Source: Alterirhizorhabdus solaris (lineage in GTDB: Bacteria > Pseudomonadota > Alphaproteobacteria > Sphingomonadales > Sphingomonadaceae). Taken from it: a stretch of DNA of 64,000 nt. The notes under the pieces were generated by a model. The model was not told the DNA's origin and made no database searches. It worked only from the letters and a program-made list of their open reading frames with translations. Positions 1 through 8,600 of this stretch are shown here, in pieces (within the stretch, counting starts at the first letter, position 1; each line of letters starts with the position of its first letter). Both the position numbers and the translations under genes were made by a program. Location: assembly GCF_007785815.1 (NCBI RefSeq), contig NZ_VNIM01000010.1, positions 1 to 64,000 on the forward strand. Direction: 5' to 3'.

Positions 1-60
1 CCGCTGGCCCCTTGTCGCACCGTCGCATGTGGGGTGAACCCTACGGTTCCCCCCACGCCA

Positions 61-131
61 GGCGATCGTCGGCGCGGACGCATCGGCATGGCCCCGCCGG
101 GCCACACCTCGCGCCCGCGCCGACGATCGCC
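61..131. repeat. 17-bp perfect inverted repeat in intergenic DNA
   Basis: The arms GGCGATCGTCGGCGCGG (61-77) and its exact complement (115-131) flank a 37-base centre. No gene is convincing between position 1 and 615; that stretch holds this repeat, the hairpin at 382-414 and GC-rich spacer. The role is unknown; a cruciform, a protein-binding site or a transcript end are possible. Confidence 0.6.
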
Positions 132-381
132 TTCCCCCCTCCGGTAAGGCGCTACCGCTCCCTTCGGTCAGCTCGCCCCGCGCCACGGTGAACGACGGTG
201 CCAGACGCTGCCGGCGGACCAATGGACGTCCGCTGCGCGGCCGGCGCTTTCGTGGGATATCCCGTGAGGCGACGCCCGCCAGATCGGCCATGATCGAGAT
301 GCTGACGGTCCACCCGCCCCGGCTCGCTCGCTGGCGCTCCGGCCCCTACGGGCCTCCGCTGGCTACGCATCGGCCGGGGAA

Positions 382-414
382 GCGCCGGTGCGGGCATCGA
401 GCCCGCCCCGGCGC
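382..414. repeat. GC-rich hairpin, copy 1 of a covarying pair
   Basis: A 14-bp stem with one internal mismatch (eighth position, T opposite C) closes an ATCGA loop, followed by GCTGCCGC. The second copy at 1018-1050 has the same length, the same loop, the mismatch at the same position and compensated base changes elsewhere in the stem. It lies upstream of the gene at 616. The preserved pairing suggests that structure is under selection. Confidence 0.55.
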
Positions 415-615
415 TGCTGCCGCGGGGTAAACTCTCTCTCAAATCGTCCCAGTCTGTCGGCCGCGGCGGCGAGCCTCAAGGACGGCAGAGTCCCACCTTT
501 TTTTCTGCAAAAAAATCGTTCCCCCTACCGCCGCTAAAGCGGTCGCTTCGCGATCCTTGACCCTCGCCGCCGCGACCGACGCGTGAGCTTCGTCATCAAG
601 ACAAAGGAGGACGAA

Positions 616-912
616 ATGCAGGTCGCATTGTTCAGGGCGCTGAAATCCGCTAATATCGACGACGATGCAGCCGAGAAGGCAGTCGCCGTAGTCGAGGAGC
701 ATATCGAGATGGCCGTCGCACGCGCAGTCCAGCCATTGGACCAAAAGATCAGCTCCATCGAGGTAAAGCTGGAGCAGGGCTTAAAGGCCATCGACGGCAC
801 GTTGAAAGGTATCCAAACCTCCACCGATGTCCTCAAGTGGGCCGTCATCACCGAAGGCACCTTGATCGTCATCGCCGGCGCGATTGCAGGTTACGTCAAG
901 CTGATCGGATAA
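616..912 (+). CDS. Small coiled-coil protein with C-terminal membrane helix
   Basis: This 98-residue protein is of unknown function. Residues 1-30 are acidic and helical. Residues about 40-68 (QPLDQKISSIEVKLEQGLKAI) look like a short coiled coil. A single hydrophobic helix (WAVITEGTLIVIAGAIAGYV) sits at the C-terminus. This layout recalls DUF1640/CCDC90-type small membrane-anchored coiled-coil proteins, but that link is inference only. The start was set at 616 because AAGGAGG at 604-610 is correctly spaced from that ATG; an upstream start at 583 would place the ribosome-binding site inside the gene. It stands alone between the two covarying hairpins. Confidence 0.7.
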   Translation: MQVALFRALKSANIDDDAAEKAVAVVEEHIEMAVARAVQPLDQKISSIEVKLEQGLKAIDGTLKGIQTSTDVLKWAVITEGTLIVIAGAIAGYVKLIG

Positions 913-1017
913 CACGGTCGGAGGGGCTTCGGCCCTTCCGGTCCAACACGGTTACAGGGGTCATGCGGCGAGTCCGCGTGGCCCTTTTTGTTGGCCTCCG
1001 AAACAGCCGGCGCGGGG

Positions 1018-1050
1018 GCGCGGGAACGGGCATCGAGCCCGTCCCCGCGC
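1018..1050. repeat. GC-rich hairpin, copy 2 of a covarying pair
   Basis: A 14-bp stem with one mismatch at the eighth position (A opposite C) and the loop ATCGA, followed by GCTGCCGC, exactly as in copy 1 at 382-414. Relative to copy 1, stem position 5 changes from C-G to G-C and position 9 from G-C to A-T, both keeping the pair. It lies about 120 bases upstream of the gene at 1169. Confidence 0.55.
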
Positions 1051-1168
1051 CGCTGCCGCACCCTTGCTGAACCGCCTGTCCACAGCACTGCCGTCGCGCC
1101 GTGGGGATCGGTCAGGACACTGGAGGAGAGAGGGAGAGGAATAGGCGGTTTCAACGCAGGAGGTCGAC

Positions 1169-1714
1169 ATGACCATCACGTTCCGCATCGATGACGGCTT
1201 CGACGCTCGCGAGCCCGGCCCGGCCATCATCACCGTCCACCAGCTCGGGTCGCTGCGCGACCTCCTCGCTGCCCAGACGGTGCGTCTCGGCTCCCCCCTG
1301 ATCCTGCCCGAATATGGCGATCCGAGCGAAGCGGACTTCTCGTTCGACGCCCGGGTCTGCCCCCTCGCCCTCGCCATGGTCTCCGCCTGCTTCGATCATT
1401 ATCCGGACGCGATCGCCGTCCTCGACGAAGCGCAATTCCGGGGCCGCCGCGTCCGAGTCTGGCGCTATGGGCCAACCCGCGACATCCACCTGTCGCTGTC
1501 GTCCAATCCGGATTCCGCGCCCGAGCTGAAGGTCGCCAACTGCAACGCCTATGCGCTGCTCGAAACGCTCGGTCTCGAACCCGACAGCGTCGGCGTCGTG
1601 CCGGTCACCGAGCTGCGCCAACGCCTGACCGATCCTCGCATCCGGCAACGCCTCGACGACGATCCGCAGCTGTCCCGCTACGTGCCTACGCTAGTCGCCA
1701 TGGCGAGCCTCTAG
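1169..1714 (+). CDS. Conserved-looking hypothetical protein, 181 aa
   Basis: The function is not recognised. The protein has no signal peptide and no clear membrane helix. It is moderately acidic, with regularly alternating hydrophobic stretches typical of a folded cytoplasmic protein. The start ATG is preceded by AGGAGG with good spacing, and a strong intrinsic terminator follows at 1782-1821, so it appears to be a monocistronic expressed gene. Its position at the outer edge of the conjugation module suggests plasmid backbone, but that is inference. Confidence 0.7.
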   Translation: MTITFRIDDGFDAREPGPAIITVHQLGSLRDLLAAQTVRLGSPLILPEYGDPSEADFSFDARVCPLALAMVSACFDHYPDAIAVLDEAQFRGRRVRVWRYGPTRDIHLSLSSNPDSAPELKVANCNAYALLETLGLEPDSVGVVPVTELRQRLTDPRIRQRLDDDPQLSRYVPTLVAMASL

Positions 1715-1781
1715 CCGATCGAGGGAGACCTCAGTCTTGCATGGGCCTGACGACGCCCCAACCCTCTTGTCGAACGTCCCC

Positions 1782-1821
1782 GGGGATGCGCTGGCCTGAC
1801 GGCCGCGCATCCCCTTTTTTT
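1782..1821 (+). terminator. Intrinsic terminator after the 1169-1714 gene
   Basis: A perfect 10-bp stem, GGGGATGCGC paired with GCGCATCCCC, encloses an inner GGCC/GGCC stem and is followed directly by seven T. It ends transcription from the left before the minus-strand gene at 1999. Confidence 0.9.
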
Positions 1822-1944
1822 GCCTGATGCTGCCAAGCCGGCTGCGCCTCTGCCCCGACCGGCTCGCTCGCGAACTGGATCGCCCCTGCGGGCTCCCAGC
1901 CGCTACGCCTCGCCGGTCTTGCCAGCCCTGAATGAAATGGCCGC

Positions 1945-1963
1945 GCAGGGCATAAAGCCCTGC
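1945..1963. repeat. 7-bp hairpin downstream of the 1999-2223 gene
   Basis: GCAGGGC and GCCCTGC pair around ATAAA. It sits just beyond the stop of the minus-strand gene and may be a weak transcript end; there is no T tract on that strand. Confidence 0.4.
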
Positions 1964-1998
1964 ACGGCCATGGCGTGGTCCAGCGGGCTCGAACCGGC

Positions 1999-2223
1999 TC
2001 AGGCTTTCGCCATGAGCCGCCTCTCGACCTCGTCCACGCCCAGCGTCTTCACCGCCTCCATGATCCGCTCCAGCCGGTCCAGTGGAAGCTTCAACAGCCC
2101 CACCTTCTCGACCGTCCCGATCGCGGTCTCCCGCAGCTTCACCAGATGCGCCTTTCGGCGCGCCGCCAGCTTGCGTTCCTCTGCCTCGATCGCGGCCATT
2201 TCAGCGTCCAGTGACTTCGCCAT
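1999..2223 (-). CDS. Small TraC/TraD-like conjugation accessory protein
   Basis: A 74-residue protein with a charged helical N-terminus (residues 1-30, rich in E, K, R) and a C-terminal part (VGLLKLPLDRLERIMEAVKTLG) with the helical rhythm seen in Ti-type TraC/TraD and DUF6437 proteins that flank oriT in alphaproteobacterial conjugative plasmids. It is divergent from the coupling-protein/relaxase operon, with the predicted oriT in between; that is the usual place for such a protein. The family assignment rests on size, composition and position; no catalytic motif exists. A role as relaxosome accessory or regulator is inferred. Confidence 0.6.
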   Translation of the reverse strand: MAKSLDAEMAAIEAEERKLAARRKAHLVKLRETAIGTVEKVGLLKLPLDRLERIMEAVKTLGVDEVERRLMAKA

Positions 2224-2515
2224 TCTGCTTGCCTTTCGGTCAGGCTGATCGGGCTCTGAACGGCACGATCATAGCGGCCCGGATCGGATGGGAAAAGCGG
2301 CTTCGTACCCCCCTGCCCTCGCCTCGGAGACCAAGCCCATGACTCTCCTGCTCGACATCGCGAATAATCCCGCGCGAAGCGCTTTCAAACCCTGCCAGCT
2401 GCCGCCTCACGGCGGACCCGGAACCGGCCGAAACCGGGGACCGGACGCCGAACCGAAAGGACCGAGGCAGCACGACGATCACGGGGGGAATCGGGACTAT
2501 GGATAGCACACCCTT

Positions 2516-2545
2516 GCAAGCTGCGCTTGCTTTTGTCTCGTGTAT
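2516..2545 (+). other. oriT: Predicted oriT nic region, R388-like (MOBF)
   Basis: A perfect hairpin GCAAGC-TGC-GCTTGC (2516-2530) is followed without gap by TTTTGTCT (2531-2538). In plasmid R388 the relaxase TrwC binds a hairpin directly followed by TATTGTCT and cuts after the final T. Seven of eight bases match here, and the hairpin-to-nic spacing is the same. The predicted cut is between 2538 and 2539. The region 2224-2768 has no gene, and the RHH / coupling protein / MOBF relaxase genes start immediately to the right, as in R388. Confidence 0.55.
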
Positions 2546-2593
2546 TCAGCGACTTACCGTATGGCCCATGCTGTGATCGCGGAGGTGCAGATT

Positions 2594-2661
2594 GTGTTCG
2601 CCACGAACACGCATGGATTATCGGCCAAAATCAGCGGTGTAGCAGTGTTCGCCGCGAACAC
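2594..2661. promoter_or_regulatory. Two 17-bp palindromes, likely RHH-protein operators
   Basis: GTGTTCG-CCA-CGAACAC at 2594-2610 and GTGTTCG-CCG-CGAACAC at 2645-2661 share identical 7-bp arms and start 51 bp apart, close to five helical turns, so they face the same side of the DNA. They lie between the predicted nic site and the ribbon-helix-helix gene at 2769. TrwA-type proteins bind such repeats both to help relaxation at oriT and to repress their own operon; that role is inferred. Confidence 0.6.
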
Positions 2662-2768
2662 GGGGGCTCCAGACGGCCTCTGATTCCCGTTGCATCACTG
2701 GGGAATAGGGCGTAATCAAAGACTGCTTTTCTCAGCGTCCACCAGCCTCCTGCTAGAGGTTGGTGCAT

Positions 2769-3056
2769 ATGTCCTACCGTCATTGCACGGTTCGTTTGAC
2801 CCCCGAGCAATATGTCCGCCTGACGGACATGGCAAAACGCGAGGGCCATCCGCCCGCGGAGATCATCCGGCGGGCCGTCGACTTCTTTTTCAACGGCCAC
2901 AAGCTGCTGACCGAGAGTCAGACGCGCCATATCAAAATCTGCGAATATTCGCAGGTCGCGCTCGACACGATCATCCGTGAGGAACACCCCGAGTTTCACG
3001 ACCGGATAGTGTCTGAAACGACGCGTCGGATGGAGCGCTTGCATGGCCCGCGCTGA
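2769..3056 (+). CDS. Ribbon-helix-helix oriT accessory protein, TrwA-like
   Basis: A 95-residue protein. The N-terminus (CTVRLTPEQYVRLTDMAKREG, then EIIRRAVDFFF) has the strand-helix-helix pattern of MetJ/Arc DNA-binding proteins; the C-terminal half is helical and may mediate oligomerisation. It is the first gene of the mobility operon, overlapping the coupling-protein gene by 14 bases. In R388 the equivalent small RHH protein TrwA binds oriT, stimulates the coupling protein and represses its operon. The start was moved to ATG 2769, which has GAGG nine bases upstream; the longer TTG start at 2760 would swallow that site. The twin palindromes at 2594-2661 are its probable targets. Confidence 0.75.
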   Translation: MSYRHCTVRLTPEQYVRLTDMAKREGHPPAEIIRRAVDFFFNGHKLLTESQTRHIKICEYSQVALDTIIREEHPEFHDRIVSETTRRMERLHGPR

Positions 3057-5382
3057 CATCCGCAGCGACGGGCGTCCGATCCCGCTCAAGCATCATTCCG
3101 CCCGCGGCGAACTGCCACGCAACTCGGGCAATTTCACCCGCGGAAGCCAGCTCCTCAACACCCAGGTCTTGATGTGGCTGCAGGGCGCGAAACTCCCCTT
3201 CTTCATGTGGCTCGGCCTGTTCGCCATCGCCTACTTCATCATCCTGTCGGTGACCCTCGACGAGAACAACGTGCAGCTCATCTGCATGCGCATCCTGTCG
3301 GGCCTCTGGGACTGGGTCTCGCTGGACAACCTCAAGCAGGTCAACCTGCGTCTGCCGGACGGCTCGATCCACCGCACGATCATCGGCTACGTTCCCTTCG
3401 TACCTGACGTCATGCTTGCTTGGTCGAAGGCGGTGCGCGGCCTCATTGGTTCGACCGCGATCGCCAGCTTCGCGACCATGCCCGCGACCATCTGGTACGT
3501 CGATTTCTCCGCCCGTCGCGGCAAGGCGATCGTCCAGGAACGCCACGAGCGCGGCGCCATGCTGGTCGAGCGTGACGTGCTCTACCGCGAGGTCATCCAG
3601 CACAACCATGCCGAGTTCGAGAAGGAGGCCAGATCCCTCTTCCCCGACAAGACGGCGGAGGCCGTGCTGAAGCTGCCGTTTGGGGCACGCAAGGCAGGCG
3701 GTCTGCACCATCCCTACTATCTCGCCGGCATCCCCTACCCGCACCGGCTTGAGCAGTCCCACACCATGCTCATCGGCACCACCGGCGCCGGCAAGACCAC
3801 GGCGCTCCGCAAGCACATCGCGCAGATGCGCCAGCGCCAGGACAGCGCCGTCCTGTTCGATCTCACCGGCGCCTATGTTGAGGCGTTCTACGACCCGTCG
3901 CGCGACACCATCCTCAACCCGCTCGACCAGCGCTGCCCGGCCTGGACGATCTTCAACGACTGCCGAACCTACAGCGAGTTCACCGCCGCCGCCGCCGCCC
4001 TCATCCCGTCTGATGGCGGCTCGTCCGAGCCGTTCTGGGCGCTGGCCGCACGCACCCTGTTCATCGAGATGTGCATGAAGCTCATCGAGAAGGGCATGAC
4101 GTCCAACAAGGCGCTCGCCGAGAACCTGATGACCGCCGACCTCAAGCAGGTCCACAAGCACCTTCAGAAGACCATCGCGGACCCCCTCACCGCCCCTGAA
4201 GCCGCCCGCATGGCGGAGTCCATCCGCGCCGTGTTCAACACCAACGCGCAGGTCCTGCGCTTCCTCCCCGACGAGGGTCCACAATACTCGATCCGCGACT
4301 GGATGACTGGCGACAAGAAGCCCGGCTCGATCCTGTTCATCACGTCCAACTACACCGACCTGGAGATGAACCGGGCGCTGCTCACGCTCTGGTCGAACCT
4401 CGCCATCCACTCGCTGATGACGATGGCGAAAACCCGGTCCCTGCGCACCTGGTTCATGTTCGACGAGCTGGGCGCCTTGCACCGCCTGCCGGCGATCGAG
4501 AGCGGCCTCCAGACCGCCCGCAACTTCGGCGGCGCGATGATCCTTGGGCTCCACTCGTTCGACAAGCTCGTCCAGGTCTATGGCGAGGAGAATGCGCGCA
4601 ACCTGTCGTCGCTTGCCCGCACCAAACTGATCCTCGCCGCAGCCGACCTCGACACCGCCGAGCAGTGCGCCCGCTACATCGGCAACCGCGAGATCCGCCA
4701 GATGGATGAGGGCTATAGCTACGGCTACAACAACACCCGCGACGCCTCGACCCTGACCCCGCGCAAACAGGTCGAGCCGTTGGTCATCCCTGACGACATC
4801 ACGAACCTGCCGAGCATGCACGGGTTCGTGAAGTTTCCTGATGGATTTCCGGCCGCTCGCATCCGCCTCGAATGGGAGGATTACCCCAAGGTCGCCGAGG
4901 GCTTCGTAGCACGGCCCCCGGCCAGGCCGGACGACCCGGAGGGGGCAGTTCGCGGAAGTGGAGGGAAGCCGGGCGGTGGTGATGAGGATGGCGGGCGTGG
5001 GGAGTCCCTGACCCTGTCAGATGAGGAGCCTCGCAGTGAGGCGAACGATCTGGCCGCCAGCGTTCTTTCGTTGCCCACCGAGGACCAAGACCGGGAGGCG
5101 CGCGAAGAGGTGAACCGAGAAGCGGAGACGCGTCTCGACGCCACCGCCGCGAGGACTGATGCTCGAGATCGGGAGGATCTGGTCGAGCGTGGCGAAGACG
5201 CTACCAGCAAGGGCGATCAGGTCGTCGGCCCAGATGCGACACTTATCTCGACCAGCGTGTCTCCGCGATCGGGCCATGACGCCCCGGCCTCCGCGTCGAA
5301 GTCGGAGGACCTTGCCATCCGTGAGGCCCGCGATGGCTTCGGCCTTGGCGATGACGATGACGATGACGGGATGGGGATGTAA
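3043..5382 (+). CDS. traD: Type IV coupling protein (TraD/TrwB family)
   Basis: A 779-residue membrane ATPase that hands the relaxase-DNA complex to the mating pore. Two hydrophobic segments near residues 50-68 and 130-155 anchor the N-terminus. The Walker A motif GTTGAGKT is at about 245-252 and Walker B (FMFDE) at about 471-475. The region after the second motif (RTKLILAAADLDTAEQCARYIG) is typical of TraD/TrwB. The last 150 residues are highly charged and end in a run of aspartates, like the acidic tails of F-type TraD that bind the relaxosome. The stop is three bases from the relaxase start, so the two are translationally linked. The product is complete and its motifs are intact. Confidence 0.93.
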   Translation: MARADIRSDGRPIPLKHHSARGELPRNSGNFTRGSQLLNTQVLMWLQGAKLPFFMWLGLFAIAYFIILSVTLDENNVQLICMRILSGLWDWVSLDNLKQVNLRLPDGSIHRTIIGYVPFVPDVMLAWSKAVRGLIGSTAIASFATMPATIWYVDFSARRGKAIVQERHERGAMLVERDVLYREVIQHNHAEFEKEARSLFPDKTAEAVLKLPFGARKAGGLHHPYYLAGIPYPHRLEQSHTMLIGTTGAGKTTALRKHIAQMRQRQDSAVLFDLTGAYVEAFYDPSRDTILNPLDQRCPAWTIFNDCRTYSEFTAAAAALIPSDGGSSEPFWALAARTLFIEMCMKLIEKGMTSNKALAENLMTADLKQVHKHLQKTIADPLTAPEAARMAESIRAVFNTNAQVLRFLPDEGPQYSIRDWMTGDKKPGSILFITSNYTDLEMNRALLTLWSNLAIHSLMTMAKTRSLRTWFMFDELGALHRLPAIESGLQTARNFGGAMILGLHSFDKLVQVYGEENARNLSSLARTKLILAAADLDTAEQCARYIGNREIRQMDEGYSYGYNNTRDASTLTPRKQVEPLVIPDDITNLPSMHGFVKFPDGFPAARIRLEWEDYPKVAEGFVARPPARPDDPEGAVRGSGGKPGGGDEDGGRGESLTLSDEEPRSEANDLAASVLSLPTEDQDREAREEVNREAETRLDATAARTDARDREDLVERGEDATSKGDQVVGPDATLISTSVSPRSGHDAPASASKSEDLAIREARDGFGLGDDDDDDGMGM

Positions 5383-5385
5383 CCG

Positions 5386-8300
5386 ATGCACTCGATCGCA
5401 TCGGTCAAGTCGGCCTCCGGCGCCGGCAAATATTTCACCAACGACGATTTCGTCAGTGGCGATTATTATACCGACGAGCACGCCGGCGATGTCAGCATGT
5501 GGGGCGGCGATGGCGCGGCCGAGGCGGGACTGTCCGGCGCGGTCAGCCGGGAAGCCTTTACGAAGGTCTTGGAGGGCGAACTGCCGTCCGGCGAGAAGGT
5601 CGACGTCCGGGACGGTCGCCGCCCCGGGTTCGACCTGACCTTCTCCGCGCCCAAATCCGTGTCGGTGCTGGCCTATGTCGCCGGCGACAAGCGTATCCTC
5701 GGACCTGATGGCGCGCAGACGCTAGCGGTCCAGAAGACTATGGCGTGGGTCGAGAAGAACCTTGCTGCAGGCCGCACTACAGCGGACGGCAAGACGACCT
5801 CGGTGAGAACCGGCAACCTCGTTTACGCGCTCTTCCAGCACGACACGAGCCGGGCGCTCGATCCGCAGGCGCACATTCACGCCATCGTCGCCAACATGAC
5901 GAAGATGCCGGACGGCAAATGGCAGGCGCTCGATGCTCAGAAGATATGGGCGAGCAACACCGTCATCGGCTCGATCTATCATGCCTATCTCCGCGAGGGC
6001 ATGGAGAAGCTCGGCTACAAGGTCGAGCTGACCGGCAAACACGGGACGTTCGAGATCACCGGCGTCCCCAAGACGGTGCTGGAGGCCTATAGCCAACGGC
6101 GCGAGCAGATCCTGGCGAAAGCGGATGAACTCGGCATCGTCTCGCCTAAAGGGCGAGATGGCGTGACCGTGAACACCCGCGATCCGAAGCTCAACGTCGA
6201 GGATCGCGACGGCCTGCTGACGACATGGCTCGACAAGGCAGAAACTCTTGGATTCAGCGGCAAGGATATCGTCGCCGCGGCCGAGAAGGCGGTACAGGCG
6301 CGCGAGGCCACCGGGCCGCTTGAGCGCGGCTACAACGCCGTTGTCGAGGCAGTAAAAAGCGCCGGTGCGTTCCTGTCCGGCCTGATGCACTCGCCCGACC
6401 CGCTGGTCGACAAGGGGATCCTGCGTATCGCCCAGACTCCGGCCGAGGCGGGTGCGCAGCTGGCCGCCGCCTCTGCCGTCCGCATCCTCAACCAGCGCGA
6501 AGCCGCCTTCGATGTCGACCGGGTCGCCAAGCAGGCGCTCGACCTCGGTGTTCGCGGCGTCACCATCGATCAGGTCGAGGCGCGCGTCGAACGCCTCATT
6601 GCGCAGGGCAAGCTCATCCCCGGCGAAATCCGTGTGGAAGGCAAGATGGTCAGTGCGGTCACCACGCCGGAGGCACTGGCCACCGAAGAGCGCATCCTCG
6701 CTCGCGTCGAGCAGGGCAAGGGCCAGGCGGTCGCCCTCGTCGCCCCTGCCGATGCGCCCGACCGGCTGCAGGCCGCCTGCCCGCACGAGCTCAACCCCGG
6801 CCAGCTTGCCGCCGCCACCATGATCGTCGCTGGCGAGGACCGCCACGTCGTCGTTCAGGGCGTCGCCGGCGCCGGCAAGTCGACCATGCTGCAGGCGGTC
6901 GCCCGCGTCGCGGAAGCCGAAGGCAAAACCGTGCTTGGCCTCGCCTTTCAGAACAAGATGGTCGCCGACATGAAGGAGGGTGCCGGCATCGAGGCGCAGA
7001 CCATCGCCTCCTTCATCTGGCACAACCAGGCCCACGCCGCCGAGCCCGACACGCAGGGCGCGCGCGAGAAGCGCGAGGCGCTGCAGGACACGATCATCGT
7101 CGTCGACGAGACCTCGATGGTGTCGAGCGACGACATGCTCAAGCTGATGACGATCGCCGAAGCAATGGGCATCGAGAAGGTCGCCATGATCGGCGATCGC
7201 CAGCAGCTCTCCTCGATCGACGCCGGCAAGGCCTTCGCCATGGCGCAGGCCGCCGGCGCGCCGATGGCGCGGATGGACGAGAACATCCGTCAGCGCACCG
7301 ACCAGCTGCGCACCGTCGCTGCCCTCGCCAACGTCGGTAGGGCGGGTCAGGCGCTGCGCGTACTTGGCGACAAAGTGGTCGAGAATGCCGATCCGGCGAC
7401 GCACGCCGCCGAGATGTGGCTGGCGTTGTCGCCGGAGGAGCGTGGCATAACCGCCGTCTTCGCCTCCGGTCGGACGGCACGCGGCACGATCAACGAGACG
7501 ATCCAGGCAGGGCTTGTCGAGGAGGGCACGCTGAACGGAGACGGCATGGCCGTCACCATCCACGAAAGCGTCAGCAAGACCCGCGAAGAACTGCGCTACG
7601 CCGACAGCTACAAGGTCGGTCAGTCGCTCCGAGTTAGCGGCCAGGTGCCCGAGGTGGGGCTGAGACGCGGCCTGTACGAGGTCACCCAGGTTCTCGCCAA
7701 CGGCAAGGTCGAGATCGATCACAATGGACGTAAGGTTCGGTTCGACCCGCAGAAGATCGACCCGGCGATCAAGAACGACCGCCTCGAGCTGACGACGAAG
7801 AAGGAGATCACGCTCCACGAGGGCGACCGCATCCGCTGGACCGCCAACGACAAGGAGCGCGGCATGCTCAACTCGGCCCTGGCGACGGTCACCGAGATCG
7901 AGAACGGCCGCGTCACGGTAGAGCTTGCCGACAAGGAAACGATCACTCTCGAGAGGAACGACCCGATGCTGTCGCGGTTCGACCTCGCTTACTCGCTCAA
8001 CATGCACATGGCTCAGGGCATCACCACCGACAAGGCGATCACGGTGATGCTCAGCTACGAGAAGAACCTGTCGAACCAGCGCCTGTTCAACGTCGGCGTC
8101 ACCCGCGTCCGCGACGACGTGACGATGGTGGTCGACAACCAGGACCGGCTCGAGCGCCAGCTCGACCGCAACCCCGGCGACAAGACCTCCGCGCTCGAAA
8201 GCCTCGGACGCCTCGACATCGACGGCCCCGCCGAGCGGACCAAGGGCGCAGACGATGCGCTTAGCGCGGCCATGGCCGTCCGAGACGGCAACGAGCCGAT

Positions 8301-8592
8301 CGTCGTGCCCGATCTCGCCAGCCTTGCCCTCAATGACCTGCCACCAATGGGAGCGTCGGAGACGGATTATTCCAAGGAGGAGAGCTGGAAGGAGCTCACC
8401 GCGGTCGATCCGATGAAGCCCGACGAGGCAGGCAGGGACAAAACGAAGGAAGACCTGCGCGCCGCCGAACGCGATGACAGCCTCGGGATCGGACCGCTGG
8501 ACATGGATGACCTGCGCGGCCTGCCGCCGATGCCCGGGGAACCCGGCCGCATCCCTGGCCTGCCTGAGAAGAACCTGAGCCTCGATTTGTGA
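5386..8592 (+). CDS. MOBF conjugative relaxase-helicase (TraA/TrwC-like)
   Basis: A 1068-residue protein that nicks oriT and unwinds the transferred strand. The N-terminal relaxase domain has tyrosines at 16 and 27/28, matching the two catalytic tyrosine positions of TrwC, and the metal-binding triad H152, H163, H165 (the latter two in AHIHAIVAN). A P-loop GVAGAGKST at about 492-500, VVDETSMV and a downstream GDRQQLSS motif mark a RecD-like superfamily 1 helicase. The C-terminal 100 residues are acidic linker. Its length is similar to TrwC (966) rather than to F TraI (1756). It follows the coupling protein with a three-base gap. The presence of both halves argues that the element can mobilise itself if a mating pore is supplied. 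Confidence 0.93.
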   Translation: MHSIASVKSASGAGKYFTNDDFVSGDYYTDEHAGDVSMWGGDGAAEAGLSGAVSREAFTKVLEGELPSGEKVDVRDGRRPGFDLTFSAPKSVSVLAYVAGDKRILGPDGAQTLAVQKTMAWVEKNLAAGRTTADGKTTSVRTGNLVYALFQHDTSRALDPQAHIHAIVANMTKMPDGKWQALDAQKIWASNTVIGSIYHAYLREGMEKLGYKVELTGKHGTFEITGVPKTVLEAYSQRREQILAKADELGIVSPKGRDGVTVNTRDPKLNVEDRDGLLTTWLDKAETLGFSGKDIVAAAEKAVQAREATGPLERGYNAVVEAVKSAGAFLSGLMHSPDPLVDKGILRIAQTPAEAGAQLAAASAVRILNQREAAFDVDRVAKQALDLGVRGVTIDQVEARVERLIAQGKLIPGEIRVEGKMVSAVTTPEALATEERILARVEQGKGQAVALVAPADAPDRLQAACPHELNPGQLAAATMIVAGEDRHVVVQGVAGAGKSTMLQAVARVAEAEGKTVLGLAFQNKMVADMKEGAGIEAQTIASFIWHNQAHAAEPDTQGAREKREALQDTIIVVDETSMVSSDDMLKLMTIAEAMGIEKVAMIGDRQQLSSIDAGKAFAMAQAAGAPMARMDENIRQRTDQLRTVAALANVGRAGQALRVLGDKVVENADPATHAAEMWLALSPEERGITAVFASGRTARGTINETIQAGLVEEGTLNGDGMAVTIHESVSKTREELRYADSYKVGQSLRVSGQVPEVGLRRGLYEVTQVLANGKVEIDHNGRKVRFDPQKIDPAIKNDRLELTTKKEITLHEGDRIRWTANDKERGMLNSALATVTEIENGRVTVELADKETITLERNDPMLSRFDLAYSLNMHMAQGITTDKAITVMLSYEKNLSNQRLFNVGVTRVRDDVTMVVDNQDRLERQLDRNPGDKTSALESLGRLDIDGPAERTKGADDALSAAMAVRDGNEPIVVPDLASLALNDLPPMGASETDYSKEESWKELTAVDPMKPDEAGRDKTKEDLRAAERDDSLGIGPLDMDDLRGLPPMPGEPGRIPGLPEKNLSLDL

Positions 8593-8600
8593 GAACCGAC

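Noticed and set aside
2240-2509. 89-codon minus-strand frame in the oriT region
   Set aside because: Arg/Ser-rich, no ribosome-binding site, and it covers the region expected to be non-coding beside the nic site.
2971-4821. 616-codon open frame antisense to the coupling protein gene
   Set aside because: It is a mirror of the GC-rich coding bias of traD, with no domain pattern and no ribosome-binding site; the plus strand carries intact Walker motifs.
5722-8007. 761-codon open frame antisense to the relaxase gene
   Set aside because: The composition (His, Val, Leu, Arg, Gly runs) is that of a shadow frame; the relaxase motifs on the plus strand are complete.
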